Positions 11,320 through 23,536 of a stretch of DNA of 64,000 bases are shown in pieces; position 1 is the first letter of the stretch; the number at the start of each line of letters is the position of its first letter. The position numbers and the translations under genes are program-made. The notes under the pieces are model-generated. The model searched no databases. It was not told the DNA's origin and saw only the letters and a list, made by a program, of their open reading frames with translations. The stretch is taken from NCBI GenBank assembly GCA_025890175.1, contig JANPYM010000007.1, positions 2,251,517-2,315,516 on the forward strand, read 5' to 3'. Source of the DNA: Ciborinia camelliae (lineage: Eukaryota > Ascomycota > Leotiomycetes > Helotiales > Sclerotiniaceae).

Positions 11320-11749
11320 TTTGACGACTTTTCTTTCTTGGATTTTTGTAATTTAATCCAAGTTGTTGTTTCTTTCTAGAAGGCCAGCACGTCCAGGAAG
11401 CAAATATATATTCCCCAAAGAGAAACCGCAGCGTTTGAGCTGCCGTACAATGGTTTAAAGTAAACGAAGTACGGTGGCACGTTCTATGCCGTGCGAGAAG
11501 AAGGAACAAGACATTGAGAATGTATGTTTGATACCATCTATAACAAGCAACGTGATTGCATGCCAACTAGCTATGACTCTTTATGTCTATTGTATGAACT
11601 CTACATATGACCAAACAAAATTCGCGATCCGCTATACAAATATTCTCTACAAACAATGACTGCATCGCTTGCATTCCACCAACGCCATTTCTGTCCAACC
11701 CACAAAAGTGCATCCAGTCTTATATCATACACATTTAAACCTCCCAGTC
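11320..11749. other. Spacer 3' of the SNF2 gene
   Basis: No supported gene. Probably the 3' UTR of the SNF2 ATPase gene and the upstream region of the small membrane ORF. Confidence 0.5.
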
Positions 11750-14472
11750 CTATCTCCCCTCCATACTGGTCATCAACCCCCCTGCCTTCGTCTCTATAAT
11801 TTTGAAGGCATCCTTGTTCCCCAAGCCCTTCTCCGCCCTTTCATAAGCACCCTCACTTCTATCACACAATGTATCTAGATCCTCCTCCGTCAAAATCTCA
11901 TCATTTTCTTTACACATATATACCTCCCCGTCTTTCAACAATAACGCTCTTAACGCATCGGCACTCATTCCTTCCTTAGTATCCATTTTCTGCCCCATAG
12001 TTTTGAATCCCCCTTTCTTGATAACCAGTTTCTCTAGTCTACGTTTTGCATCGGCGCTCATGAGCAAATCTTCTTCAACTGTGCCCTTGGTAGCGAGACG
12101 AAATACGACGACAGGTTTAGTTTGGCCGATACGGTGGGCACGATCTTGGGCTTGGAGATCTTGCTGTGGGTTCCAATCACTATCAAATAGTATTACTGTA
12201 TCAGCACTTGCAAGATTAATTCCTTGTCCACCCGCTCTGGTTGAGAGGAGGAACAATTTGAAATCCGGATTCTCGTTGAATTCTTTAATCTGTTGACGGC
12301 GAAAGTCTTGTGCGACGCTTCCATCAATCCGACATACTTTCCAATTTCGCAATTCACGTGCATAATCTTCGAGAATATCGAGTTGAGTCTTAAACTGTGA
12401 GAATATGAGAACCTTGTGACCTCGAGAGAATAGTGATGGGAGAAGTCGATCGAGAAGTAGCATTTTCCCAGATGATGTCACGAGAGTTTCATTGAGTGGG
12501 ATACCAGAATCGGCGGACCAAGGATTGTAGAAATTCAGAGGAGAATTGCAAACTAATCTCATTTGCATAACCGGATTTCCCAGCTTTTTGCTAGAGATTT
12601 CCTTTCTCGCAAGTTCTAGAATTTTCGCCGTTTCATCTTCGTTTTGATTCTTATTATTGAGTTCTGCTTCCTCCTTTTCAGCATATTCCGCTGCGAGTTT
12701 CGTCTCGAATTCATCATCGCTCAGCTCATCCTCTTCAGACGCATCAGCCTCTTCGTATACTCTTCTGTTCCGTGAGTCTCGGCTGCGAACACTAACAGCT
12801 GGTGATGCAGTTCGGCTAGACTTTGCGGATTTGGTGGCTGGCAATGGAAGCGAATCTTCAATTATCTTGCGTTTTCTTCCAGGCTTCCCTTTTTCGACTG
12901 AGGGTGCTGGTGAAGAGGCTCCAGATTCATTCTTGGGTGGCCTGCCTGGCTTTCTCTTCGCCATCATTTGTTGGAATGCATTCTTGGGTGCCGTCTTAGG
13001 TTCGGAAGCAGTATTTCTGTTTTTAGCTCGAATTGCCAGAGGCTTCTCGTCTTCGCTATCAGAGGCTTCCACATTTATTTCAACTTTGACGGTAGGTTTG
13101 CCCGATTCATTCTTGATAATTTTCCCCCCAGTCAATCTTTCTACAACTTTGTCTTCCAGATACTTCCGCAGGTCAGCAGTCTTATCACCAATCTTGTTGT
13201 ACAATTCCATCTGTTCCTTTGTCATTGGTGCATAAAGCACATATTCTCGCTTTTTCGGAAGCATCTGCTCGACATCAGCCTTTACTCGCCGCAATAATAA
13301 TGGCTGGAGAATCAAATGCATCTTCTTGACCAAATCCTGTTTCATTTGATCAGCAATAAAGTCCTCGGTGCCTTCCTCATCTTGTAAATCACTAAAGTCG
13401 AACCAGCTTTCGAACATTTCCCATTGTGTGAATATTGTGGGCAAGAGGAAGTTAAGTAATGACCACAGCTCTTTCAGATTGTTCTGTAATGGTGTTCCGG
13501 TGATCAGAAGACGAGTAGCAGATGTAAAGGTCCTCAGTGTTTGGAACAATTTAGACTCGGAGTTCTTCATTCGGTGGCCCTCATCCTGTATTTTGTATCA
13601 GCAGTTGGAGAAAGTATCATGACTATAAGGCTTACAATAATGATGAATTCCCAATTGATCTTTGAGAGATCCGCATGATCCCGAAGGACAATCTCCGGAC
13701 TCGTACAGACAACAGGAAACTTTTCATCAGGACGGCCACTTTTAATATGCTTCATCATCTGCGTGCGAAAAAGCTCCTTTCGTTGTTGCGGCGTGCCATG
13801 ATATAACAGAACGGGTACACTCGGCGTCCATTTTTGAAATTCCTCAATCCAATTCGAAAGTGTACTTAATGGTGCAATGATCAGATGCGGGCCCAAGTAA
13901 CTCTCCTTCTCTCTCAACAACGCAATAAGCGAAATCGTCTGAATCGTCTTTCCCAGCCCCATTTCATCTGCCAGAATCCCAGACATTCCTTGTATACAAA
14001 TCTCATACATCCAAGTCAAACCCTCTAGCTGATATTCTCTCATCGTTCCACCTATCATGCACTTGGGCTGTTCTGCCATTGTCAGGTCATGTTCGCCCAA
14101 TGCTTTCCCATCCATTCCGCTTCCCACTCGTCCCAGGACTCTTGTCTTCCCTACCAGCACTTCCCCAAATGCTGCGCTTTTGCTCAGTAATTCCTCCAAT
14201 TGTTTGGCTTTGGCTTCTCGCTCTCCTTTTGACTCTTTGTGCTGTGCTCTCTTCTTCACAATTGCCTTTCTTCTTCGCTCTTCTGCCTTTGAGTTTGCTA
14301 TCCTTGCTTTTTCCTCTTCTTCAAATATCTTCTTTTCTTCTTCGGTGGCGAAATTTACGTCAAATTCGGAAAGTTGTTCAGACTCAGGATCCCCAGGAGG
14401 GGAAGATGAAGCACTGGTACGTGGCTTGGATACGGGACTTTGTGAGCGACTCATGCTGGACTGTGAACTCAT
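11750..14472 (-). CDS. mus-30: SNF2-family chromatin remodeler, LSH/HELLS/DDM1 type (N. crassa MUS-30 homolog)
   Basis: Two exons, 14472-13636 and 13585-11750, giving 890 residues. The 49-bp intron sits immediately before the Walker B box. The N-terminus is low-complexity and then strongly charged (coiled-coil-like, about residues 40-100). The first ATPase lobe has [11 protein letters not shown] near residues 169-179 and DEGHRM at 280-285. The second lobe has [10 protein letters not shown] near 727-736 and [11 protein letters not shown] near 757-767. Between the lobes is a long charged insertion with two AT-hook-like motifs (KRKPGRPPK near 489, KGKPGRKRK near 511) and an acidic stretch. LSH/DDM1 proteins remodel nucleosomes; in plants and mammals they support DNA methylation, and in Neurospora MUS-30 is known for genome stability. 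Assignment to this subfamily, rather than ISWI, rests on overall similarity and the absence of HAND/SLIDE domains. Confidence 0.9.
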
Positions 14473-16020
14473 GGTTGATGTGGCACGAAAGTTCTTTTAT
14501 TGTAGGTGTTTGGATATGTGGTCGAGGAATTTCGTTTGGGCTACCGAGCTGCGATCAAGCTTTTCTCGATCAACAATAACAATTGAGTAACAAGGCAGAT
14601 ATTCCCTCAAATCTTTTGCATAAAGCCCAAGATAAGTCAATTAATCTGATCTGTGAACACTCAATTTATGTTGTAAGCCTCCCTGGAAGATTTAAGGTGC
14701 GTGCAGATGAGGCTATTCAATAACTTGCAAACCAATTGCCACCTAAATCATCCGAACAAGATTTTCCGACAATCAATATTTAATATCAGATGAGAGCAAT
14801 GAATGGTATAAAACAATGACACCGGGGAAAATGTACAATTTTGAACATCAACACAGAAAATTATAAGGGTGTTTGCGATTGGCGTGCATGAGACGCGTAA
14901 ATTGATTTTCACGCGACGTGAAGTCATGTCGTCACTGATTGACGGATTGACGGGGACAAGGCGTGACATGATTAGTAATCCAATCTATCATAATCTGGTC
15001 CCCGGTGAACTCCCCTCAGGTTATTAAAAACTTTCCGAATTAAATTGAACACTTGAAGAACTACTAGTAGCAATAGTATAATAAATATATCATGAGGAAG
15101 TGGAACTGAATGAATATCGATGATGTATGTGAGATGAAAGATTTTCAAGAATTGATTGAGGAATGAAGCGGTGGCTAAAATGGTGGTTAAACAGAATGAT
15201 AACCTGGAATTCTAAAATATAATCTAAGACCCTTAAGAGTACGTTGAATGACATATGTATTCAGTTGACAGTAAAATCCTTCCTATGGCAGCAAAAACAA
15301 CTCACAATCTCAATATTTATCTCCTTCGCCAGACCTCATATACATACATCACCATCAAATCAAAAGTTATAAACCCACAATCACAGAATCTACGCTCACA
15401 TTCAAATATGCAATCTCTATCAGCTATTATCAGCGGACTGCAATAATACTTTCCTTGATTCATTGATTGTTGTTTAAAACGTAGATCCACGCATACCGTC
15501 CAACCTCATCCGAGAAGAAAAAGACAATAAGGTATTGATCACCCAGTAATGGGCTTGAAAAGAAAAGTGTAGCCAAAGAAACGAAACATATCCATAGAGA
15601 AATCCATCGTGCAAAACAGGGGACCAGATACATTTTTACCATCCATGCATAACCGTTAGTACCAATTTCTCCCTTCACATTTTCTATCCCAGTCGAGACT
15701 GAGTACTCTTTCTGTGTATAACTCTTGCTATGTATAATGGTCCTCCTGAGGCTATCGCCGTCGAAATGAAATTGTGCTGGGTGACTTTTGGTGTTGGTGA
15801 AGGAAGTTAAAATGTTGATCAGAAAAGAAATGCCAGGCCGAAAGGCAGAGTAGAGTTGATGTGGTGAAACCGAAAAGGGAAAAAAGGCCAGGTTAGAAAT
15901 TGATGATGATACTGCCGCTCAGCGTGAATTAAACCCCCAATAAAGAAGTCCACGGCAAAGAAGTTGCAAGAGCAACTATTTACAGCGGAGAATCTTCCGA
16001 ATTTCATTTTGATAAGAAAA
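14473..16020. other. Intergenic, upstream of the SNF2 gene
   Basis: About 1.5 kb without a supported gene. An ACGCGT motif at 14893-14898 and a nearby ACGCGA at 14911-14916 lie roughly 420-440 bp upstream of the SNF2 start. They resemble cell-cycle MCB/SCB sites but may be chance. Frames at 14748-14969, 15255-15446 and 15460-15678 are unconvincing. Confidence 0.5.
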
Positions 16021-18219
16021 TCAGAGTGATGCATAACGCTTAGCACAAGTTGTAGCATCATGGACGGCCCGGCCATTGAAAAGATCTGCGTTCAACATTT
16101 GTGCAACACGTGTCCATTTCTCAGTCTCGACCTGCTTAACGATGTCGACCAACCTGCTCTCAGCATCGGGAGTCCAGCCAGCTTTGCTAGTCGAGGAGCC
16201 ATGTGCTTTGGCACCACTGGCCTTCTTGCGGGCACTCAAGGGAACGAATTTCAGACCTTGCGCGGCAAAGAGAATAGGCGCAGTACGGTTGTAACGTCCG
16301 TTAACACCACAAACAGTAAGACATGGATTTCTTCCCGCCTCTACTCGCTTTTGATTGAGAATCTCGGTAATCTGAGCGAAAGACAAGCCATCGTTCTCTT
16401 TCATGTTGACCATTGCAACGTTTTCCGGATTATTCACACCATAACTTCTCTTGCTAACCTTTTCTCCTGGCGGAGGACGTGTGAGACCTCTCTTCTTGAG
16501 GTGGGCATCCGATACTGTATCTTGATCAACCAATACAGGCTGCTGATTGATACCCCACGGCATAACAGCTCCAGAGTATCTGGATGGTGCCAAATCTTGG
16601 CTTGGGCTACCGAAATAGATGCGAGGCTTGCCTGAATCTTTGTCACGTCGAGCCAGAGCTGGGTGGGATCGACCAGCACCGTTAGATGATATATTATTTT
16701 TGATTGGTCGTGAACCTGATGGCTGTGAAACCCCAGCACGGTTCTTTTCGACACGATTTGGGCGGCGGAAACCGGGTTCGGAAACAAACATATGCTCGCC
16801 TTGCTCCTCGTCGTATTCCTCATCCTCGGCCATGGGCGTACCATAATCGGGGCTTGCATCTTGAGCATATCCAATATCCTCATAGTATTCATCATCATCG
16901 ATATTACTATCCTGGAAGTCGGAGTTTTCGAAAGACGCACCTTCATTATCGCCAATACCGATGAATGGCCGATCGCCGCGTCGCAAGGTTTGCTTGACAA
17001 CTCGACCTTGGACAGTGGGGGCAATTGGAGCAACAGGGAATCGAGTCTCCGGAAGGCCTGCTGCAAGTGTGACTCGTTGGAATTGTCGGGTATGATAACC
17101 GTCGTTTTCACGGTCGTTATCCATTGCGCCGAGATCATCACTGCTGTCGCCATTCGGTTGAGACCTACCCAAATTATGACGCTCATTTCTACCATCATGC
17201 TGCTCCTGTTGGTATCGACCGGCGAGTCGACGAGCATTTCGACTAGTCGAGGGGCTATCAAAATCAATGAAGTTGCCTTGGCCGCGGCGGGTCATCTTTG
17301 GAGGATGAATCGTATTGAGATCTCCGTCATCATGATGCTCTTGGAAAGGGCCTGATTGGTGATGGATATCTCTTCTGGCACGATCAATGAAGTTATCCTC
17401 AACATCGTCTCCACCATCGCTGTGCTGTTGGAACTGGCCTGTAGGACGACGAGCTCTTCCATCGCCGCCTTTGGATTGGTTCCGATGAATGTTCTGGCCT
17501 TTAGGTGAGCCCTGGGGATCAGCAACGCTGGTTTGTTGGTTTTGGCCCTTCGCGATACCAGTTGGGCCTTGGCTAATGTTCATATACGCTAGTGAAATGT
17601 TAGCTATGAAGTTTAAATTATGCCAACTACCGCCAAAGAAATGACATAATAAAATGGTAAATCGGCCAGCAATGATGAGATTGTGCTTTTCTCCCATGTC
17701 CTAATGGCCGATTACGAATCGGAGGTGAGGTAGGTAGCAATGACATCCACCTATAACATGCTTATCATGACAGTGAAGCAGTCAGATGATAAAGCAAAGG
17801 CACGGATGGAGCATTATCTGAGGTGATGATGGGATGAATGTAGGGGGAATCAATCAATGACTTGGCCTGATGTCCAGGGAGTGTAAAAGGGCTATTACTT
17901 GACAACTTCAAAGAGCTGAAGTGGGAGATAAGAGTAATGTACGATATAAGACAAAGATATCGATAGTAAACTGGAAATGACGAAACACACCATTTTTATA
18001 ATGCCCATTGGGATCAAAACCACCACCTCCATGTTCTTCTGATACCTCAGTGCGGTCTTGTTCCATGATACGTGGATCGATAGGTGACTGTACTTGAGAG
18101 AGTTTGTTGTCGGAGGAAGGTTGCACGGTGGTGGGTGGTGTTTTCGATCTGATCATGGCAGGAGACGAAGGACTTTCTGAAGGAGAGTCGGTTTGACGGC
18201 AGTCTGTTTCAGTCATCAT
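16021..18219 (-). CDS. Myb/SANT-like DNA-binding protein, otherwise uncharacterised
   Basis: Modelled as two exons, 18219-17991 (229 nt) and 17588-16021 (1568 nt), encoding 598 residues. The join at GTGTGT and CACTAG preserves frame, and the intron of about 400 bp is long for this window. If it is not used, the protein would begin at the ATG at 17583 (MNISQGPTG). The unspliced frame above that ATG is hydrophobic and intron-like. Most of the protein is hydrophilic and probably disordered, rich in Gln, Gly, Asp and Arg. The C-terminal 150 residues hold two conserved-looking blocks: NVAMVNMKENDGLSFAQI..LNQKR, then a Myb-like repeat with the W..ESRLVDIVKQ......W..VAQMLN pattern ending in CAKRY. 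It is likely a nuclear protein. The function is not known to me. Confidence 0.72.
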
Positions 18220-19850
18220 ATTTGTCTATTGATATTATTAGTGCTAATATCAAGAAGGTGTTTTGTCAAAAAGAGATGGAAGTGCGATGGGAAAGGCAGT
18301 GTTGGCAAGAAGCCGAAAGTAGGAACTTGTTGTGATTGTTGTTGTTGTTTTGTTGTTGACAAAAAGTGGTTGTTCGCCGCGAAAGAACTCTTATGTTGGG
18401 CAGCCAATTCGCACTAATCAACCATTCATCTAATTTGTTGATGGTCGATTTTTTTGGCATGGAGCACATGGCTGTACTAAAGATAAGACCCCGCATATAT
18501 ATTCACTGAAGGCGGGGTAGATGAAAAGCTTCAAATCAAACAAACTCTTGGGGGGACGCTTACTTGCACTATAGCTCGAAAAGTGTCCGATGGGCTTCCC
18601 TCAAGATTAGACGGTGGACACTGTTGTACCATACCATCGAAACCAATTGGAAGCTATGGTTTTCTTCCGAGCTGCGCTATTGGGGGGGGTTTTTCAATAC
18701 TTGGAAAACTGCAGCAGTACAGCACGTCAAAATCTAAACCAGGGCATCAAGAAACAACAAGATACAAAAATTGCACAGATAAGGGACCAGAATTTTGGTG
18801 GACGAAAGGGCAAATTCTCATTGCATGTACCCAAAAAAATACATACCTTTGATGAACTGGAGAATATGGGATAGTCAGTGCCGGGCAAAATGAACCTAAC
18901 GCCCAAGGGACTCATTTTATAATCCATATGGTAATGAACCCAGACTATGTGAGCAAGTGTCAGAGGTTTTGTTGTGATACCTTAGAAGGGTAAAAGAACC
19001 AGGTCTGCGTCAAGGCTATGTTATGTCAGTGTTGATTTTCGATACAGGAGATGAGATTTTAAGGAAGAGGCTTACTTGAAGACAGTATGGTTATAATTAA
19101 GATAGGGGTAAAGAACAGTGTACTGCGATGCTCGACAAATTTTCATTATTAGACAGTGATGGCATTGCATTCAAATCCTGTGCTAAAAGCATGTATTTAT
19201 TCCAGTTGAGCCTACGATCATGATTAGTGAATATCAACATATCTTCATCTGAAGGATATAATGACCTAGAATATTCTGCACATTCGGCAAATCATTCACT
19301 CCCAGTTGTGGAGTAGATAATTTAATGCACTCGTGAATACACACTGTCAAAGATTGGATACAATTCAGAAAAAGGCCAGAAAGAAGAAATCACATGCGAT
19401 TGCCGCCGCCATAGTCCTGCATTTTCGATCACTCGCACTGTCATCGAGAAAACTGCGGATCGGACTGGCAACATCAGGATGAATTAATATAATAAGTCAC
19501 GATGAAGACATTCACGAAATGTTGTTTCAAGCTTTTTGAACTCTCAAGGATGCAAAAGATTATCTCGGCCATATATGATGGCAAATTTCAAAAAGCTTCC
19601 CTTCAAAGGAAGTTGCGTGGAAAGTGAAAAGGATCGTAGATGAATTTTGTATCATGGAACGAATGATCTCAAGTCTGCTCATGCAAAAATTTTGTTAAAT
19701 ATCAATCAATACAAGGCAGTTTGTTTCAAACATCACAATAAGCTGTGTTTTGCTCCAACATATTGGTGTTGTTCATTAGTATCAACTAAGAAACCTCTTT
19801 TGGTTGTAAGAACTGTGATTGTGCCAAACGTGCTAATAGTTTGGAAAATC
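18220..19850. other. Intergenic, Myb-like gene promoter side
   Basis: About 1.6 kb with no supported gene. Overlapping frames at 18193-18417 and 18583-18874 have low-complexity or random-looking translations. A short GTT repeat lies near 18328-18358. Confidence 0.5.
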
Positions 19851-21005
19851 TCAAGCAAATACGAAACGCTTCCAGTTCTCTGCCAATCTAGTCACGCCAT
19901 CCTCGAGGTCCCAGCCTTTGATCTCACAGAGTTTCCGACACATATCCTCCAACACGTTGTCCATTCTATCGCCAGCAATGTGCAGGTCACTCTCAACAAG
20001 AACGCGATCATTAGGCACAGCTTTAATGACATCAATTGCCTTAGCACTAGCTGGTGAGGACATGTTAATGACTGCTGAGAATGAAAAGAATATTTCAGCT
20101 GGGACTGAAGGGTGAAAATATTGTTTGAGGGTATCCGGAGGCCCAGAATATGAATGGAGGCAGATACGCGGAGGAAATGGTTTCGCTGTCTCATCTTTTG
20201 AAGCTTCATCGTCATCTGTATCATCTAACGCAGGCGGTATCCCAGCGATCTTCTTCTTCTCACGTTTACTGAGGACTTGCCGCTCATGACCCTTCCAAGT
20301 CTCTTGCAAAGTATCAAATAATACACCGTGCGCTTGCACACCATGAACAGACACAGATCGCTGCATTTCACCCGCAAGCCTTAACTGGGCCTTAAGAATC
20401 ACCTTTTGATGGTCCATCTGGACTCGGTATGGCGTAAGACGTCGACCTTCTCTACCACCAGGTGTAATGCCTACATCTCGAGACCCATCAACATCCTCAG
20501 GCCACTCTCGAGGCAAGCGAAATTGCTTGTCTAGTCCTATTTCTCCCACCAATGCCAACGGATACTTTAGAAGATACTCTTTCGTTTGACGAAGAAATTC
20601 TGTTAGGGGTCGAGGGTGTGGTAATGATTCCAGAAACTGTTTGTCATCAGGTTTGGGCGTCAGAACCTTTTCATAATGATCGATCTTGAATCTCTCCGAA
20701 TTAACTAAAGAGGAATCAGGCGAGTCTTTGGTATCATCGAAGATTTGATATGAAAACCAAGGATGCCATCCAAAACAGGGAATTATGCATTCCGTTGTAG
20801 GATGATCGTTTGCCTGAAGTTTTTTCAGTCCATAAATATCGGCAACTTGAGCAACAAGCTCTTGATCTTGTGTTCTGGTGGCCATGACAGTCAGAACTCT
20901 TGCTTTCATCGAAGGCATAGATTCGATAGAATCCATGGTATCTGTTGGATGGCAATGAGCATCATAAACACCAATATGCCAAGGAAACTCGACATTTTCA
21001 GACAT
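19851..21005 (-). CDS. scn1: TatD-family metal-dependent hydrolase, Scn1-like
   Basis: Single exon of 384 residues. The TatD/amidohydrolase-type TIM barrel is shown by the N-terminal metal site YDAHCHPTD (H17 and H19), a GEIGLDKQF motif for the second acidic ligand, a conserved HSYSG segment with a further His, and LVESDLH near residue 342. The insertion with [12 protein letters not shown] is acidic and probably a loop. Fungal members of this length resemble S. pombe Scn1 (Cut9-interacting protein) more than the shorter bacterial TatD DNases. The general activity is predicted to be a metal-dependent nuclease or hydrolase, and the substrate is unproven. It shares a 342-bp divergent promoter with the membrane protein at 21348. 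Confidence 0.88.
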   Translation of the reverse strand: MSENVEFPWHIGVYDAHCHPTDTMDSIESMPSMKARVLTVMATRTQDQELVAQVADIYGLKKLQANDHPTTECIIPCFGWHPWFSYQIFDDTKDSPDSSLVNSERFKIDHYEKVLTPKPDDKQFLESLPHPRPLTEFLRQTKEYLLKYPLALVGEIGLDKQFRLPREWPEDVDGSRDVGITPGGREGRRLTPYRVQMDHQKVILKAQLRLAGEMQRSVSVHGVQAHGVLFDTLQETWKGHERQVLSKREKKKIAGIPPALDDTDDDEASKDETAKPFPPRICLHSYSGPPDTLKQYFHPSVPAEIFFSFSAVINMSSPASAKAIDVIKAVPNDRVLVESDLHIAGDRMDNVLEDMCRKLCEIKGWDLEDGVTRLAENWKRFVFA

Positions 21006-21347
21006 TATAAGTGAACTCGCCAGAGGAGGGTAAGTAAGACCAAAGAAGGGTGAGGGAGAAAACAGTCCGTCTCGCTAGATAATTGAGGTCAAAATAAACT
21101 GGAGATCGACAATCCATATATCACCCGGTGGACCTAGCTCTGAGCGGCCGCATTACCGCACAGTCCCCGCAAAGCAATCACCCCACACATTTCACATGCA
21201 AATCATACCTAGGTAGTAGGTACATCACTAGCATATCAAACAAAGACGGGCCATAATCGTAAACTTCAATTCTTAAAATTTGGAAACAAATTTCTTCTTA
21301 ATTTCTCTCGCTGATATGCTTTCATATTTAATCAATTGGCTAGAATC
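21006..21347. other. Divergent promoter region
   Basis: The 342 bp between the start codons of the TatD-like gene (-) and the membrane protein gene (+). No coding content. Short AGGTACC-like motifs near 21211-21222 are a common microrepeat elsewhere in the window. Confidence 0.6.
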
Positions 21348-22082
21348 ATGAAGTTGTTCAGCGCTTTTTACGCCATAATCTTACCGTTTCTCTTCTTCTT
21401 TACAGTTCCTATCGCAATATTCGCATCCATCACTACAACTTTCGCTTTCTGCGTCCTTTGCTTTCGAGTAATTGTTGTATACATCGAACTTGCCCTCGCC
21501 GTCATTCCATACTATCTTTGTGGTCCCAAAGCTGATATTAAAGTCATACAATCCAAAAGAGCAATTTACAACCCTCCAACTTCGCCCGTTCGACGCAAGA
21601 AACGAAGAAACAGTGCTAGCAGCAGTCAATCAGCCACCGGTTCAATCACCCCAGTGCCCACTCGCATCTTGAAGGGGTCGGAATCAATGCTTGGGTTGTG
21701 TCAAAGCGTGGGCTTTAGCAGAGACTATGAGGGTGTAGGTGGATGGCGTCTCGATGACAGCGGCTCAGATGATGATGCTTTGTGGACAAATATGAATTCC
21801 AGACTAGAATTGCCTGCGAATCATGGAAGGAGACATCATCAGAGATCTTTAACTTCTAGTAGTCTGCCTTCAGAAGAGTTGAAAAGTCGTAGCGCGGAGG
21901 CGACAATGAATACATCGAGGACTAGGACCCCGCCTTCAATAGGATCGGGATTGGGAGGGGAGAGTTATTTTCCAACAATGACTCCAAGTCCGAAAGCCAA
22001 GAAGAAACCATCCTCTGGATCAGCGTCTGGATCTCCTGTCAGTTCAAAGGCTAGCTCTGTTGTAAATATGAAGCAAAGATGA
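21348..22082 (+). CDS. Conserved-looking membrane protein with N-terminal hairpin
   Basis: Single exon of 244 residues from the ATG at 21348. The first 60 residues contain two adjacent hydrophobic segments (FYAIILPFLFFFTVPIAIFASI and FAFCVLCFRVIVVYIELALAVI), which look like a re-entrant hairpin or two close membrane spans. The remaining 180 residues are polar, Ser-rich and basic (PVRRKKRRNSASSSQS), probably cytosolic and phosphorylated, with a short WRLDDSGSDDDALW acidic motif. The layout is like hairpin proteins of the ER or lipid droplets, but I do not recognise a named family. TTG at 21336 is in frame upstream but is not a likely start. Confidence 0.75.
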   Translation: MKLFSAFYAIILPFLFFFTVPIAIFASITTTFAFCVLCFRVIVVYIELALAVIPYYLCGPKADIKVIQSKRAIYNPPTSPVRRKKRRNSASSSQSATGSITPVPTRILKGSESMLGLCQSVGFSRDYEGVGGWRLDDSGSDDDALWTNMNSRLELPANHGRRHHQRSLTSSSLPSEELKSRSAEATMNTSRTRTPPSIGSGLGGESYFPTMTPSPKAKKKPSSGSASGSPVSSKASSVVNMKQR

Positions 22083-22557
22083 GGCGCCGCTAGGTTGGCT
22101 TATTACGATTTATGATGGAAAAACGGTACACAGCACGTATCTCGTGCGCTTTTAATTATGGGAAGCCGATATTCGATAGTCCGGGCAGCACTTCAACATT
22201 AAGGAATCCTTGGATATGTTTGATATACTGGATCTATTCGGAAAATTAAGATTTAAAGAGTAATAGCTTCTCGAATATTGAATACATTCTGATCTGAACT
22301 ACAGCCGAGACTTTTCCCCCCCTGATCCTTATTATTTTGGGTTATGGAGCAAGAAGACTCTTTTGGCTTTTGGATCACACATATGAGATGATATTTATAC
22401 ATTGGAACTATGGTTCATAAATTCGTAAAGTGCTCTCCGTCTGCCAACCGTGGTATCAACCAAATTCATGGGCAAGTTAATGCATTGACCAATAATCCTA
22501 GCACCAGAACGCCAGACCAACTCCAAAACCCTTCCCAAATCACCAAACAACCCATAT
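22083..22557. other. Convergent intergenic region
   Basis: Lies between the 3' ends of the membrane protein gene (+) and SPC24 (-). No supported gene. Confidence 0.55.
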
Positions 22558-23211
22558 CTACAAAGTCTGCCAAAAGTAATTCGCATAGAAAAATTTCGAG
22601 AACTTGTTATCCATGTTGACCACATGCACATCCCCCTTTTTCCCATTTCGAATAATAGCCTTGGAGTATTCTCCACTCTCCCTGTCCCTCTCAATATCAA
22701 TCCCTAGTCCTCTATACACTTTCAATTTGAGACTAATCTCGTCGTCCACCTGGCCTCTCTTGACGTTCTCCCCTCCTTCCATACCTTGTTGTTCTAACTC
22801 CTGCAATCGAGCTTGAAGATCCGCAAGTTGTGAGGAGAGACGTTCAGATTCTATTTCTAAATCACTCGCTGATTTTGCGATGCGGAACTTTTGAGTATCG
22901 AGAGTGGCTATTTCGGAGGCGTGTGCGGTTGGGGAGTGAGTTGAGAGGGTCTCCAGATGGTTGCTGTTAAGAATGTTTAGATTCCTCGATAATTCTAGGC
23001 ATTGTTAGTACGCGATAGCCATAGTCAATGTAAGGATGTGTAGCTACTTACTTTTCAATGCGCTCTCTGCTTCCCTTACTCGGAGGTCCCTAGCTTGTTG
23101 TAATGTTGATAGAGATTCATTGATGCGCGCAACAGCGGATTTGTCGGGGACAATGTTGAAATTTCCAATCGTATGACGGATCAGAGTCGCGGGATCTTCG
23201 TCGAGAAGCAT
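22558..23211 (-). CDS. spc24: Kinetochore protein SPC24
   Basis: Two exons, 23211-23052 and 22994-22558, giving 198 residues, right for fungal Spc24. The N-terminal two thirds is helical and coiled-coil-like ([17 protein letters not shown], then [20 protein letters not shown]). The C-terminal globular domain is well conserved: [32 protein letters not shown] and the terminal [14 protein letters not shown]. Spc24 pairs with Spc25 at the centromere-proximal end of the Ndc80 complex and contacts the Mis12 complex or CENP-T. The intron is 57 bp (GTAAGT..CCTAG, phase 1). It is divergently arranged with fis1, with 325 bp between start codons. Confidence 0.95.
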
Positions 23212-23536
23212 CTTGTATACCTAGTATATCTTTGGAGTAGCAAATGTGGGTTTCTTTGATGTATATTTGTTATTGTTGTAACGAAGTAAAAAAGTTGTGG
23301 TGTCAAGTACCAAAGTAAACAAACCAAGGAGCCCACTTCTTGGAACGGCAACCAAAATAAAGGCGACAAGCTAAAAACTAAAACTCCCACGCGGCCGTGC
23401 CACACATGACGCCACAGCTACCAATATCAACCAAACCTTATATCACTTTTATTAATTACTTCAGTCAAACAGTTTCATATCGCAACTTCCATATTACTCT
23501 TTGAAGAATATTAAACTTGAGAGAAAACATTTGAAG
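23212..23536. other. Shared promoter of spc24 and fis1
   Basis: A bidirectional 325-bp region between the two start codons. No additional gene. It contains ACGCGG/GCGGCC sequence near 23389-23396, which could be a regulatory site, but this is not established. Confidence 0.6.

Noticed and set aside
12657..13235. 192-codon plus frame rich in Ser and Phe
   Set aside because: Mirror of the charged linker of the SNF2 protein; Lys/Glu codons read backwards give Ser/Phe/Leu.
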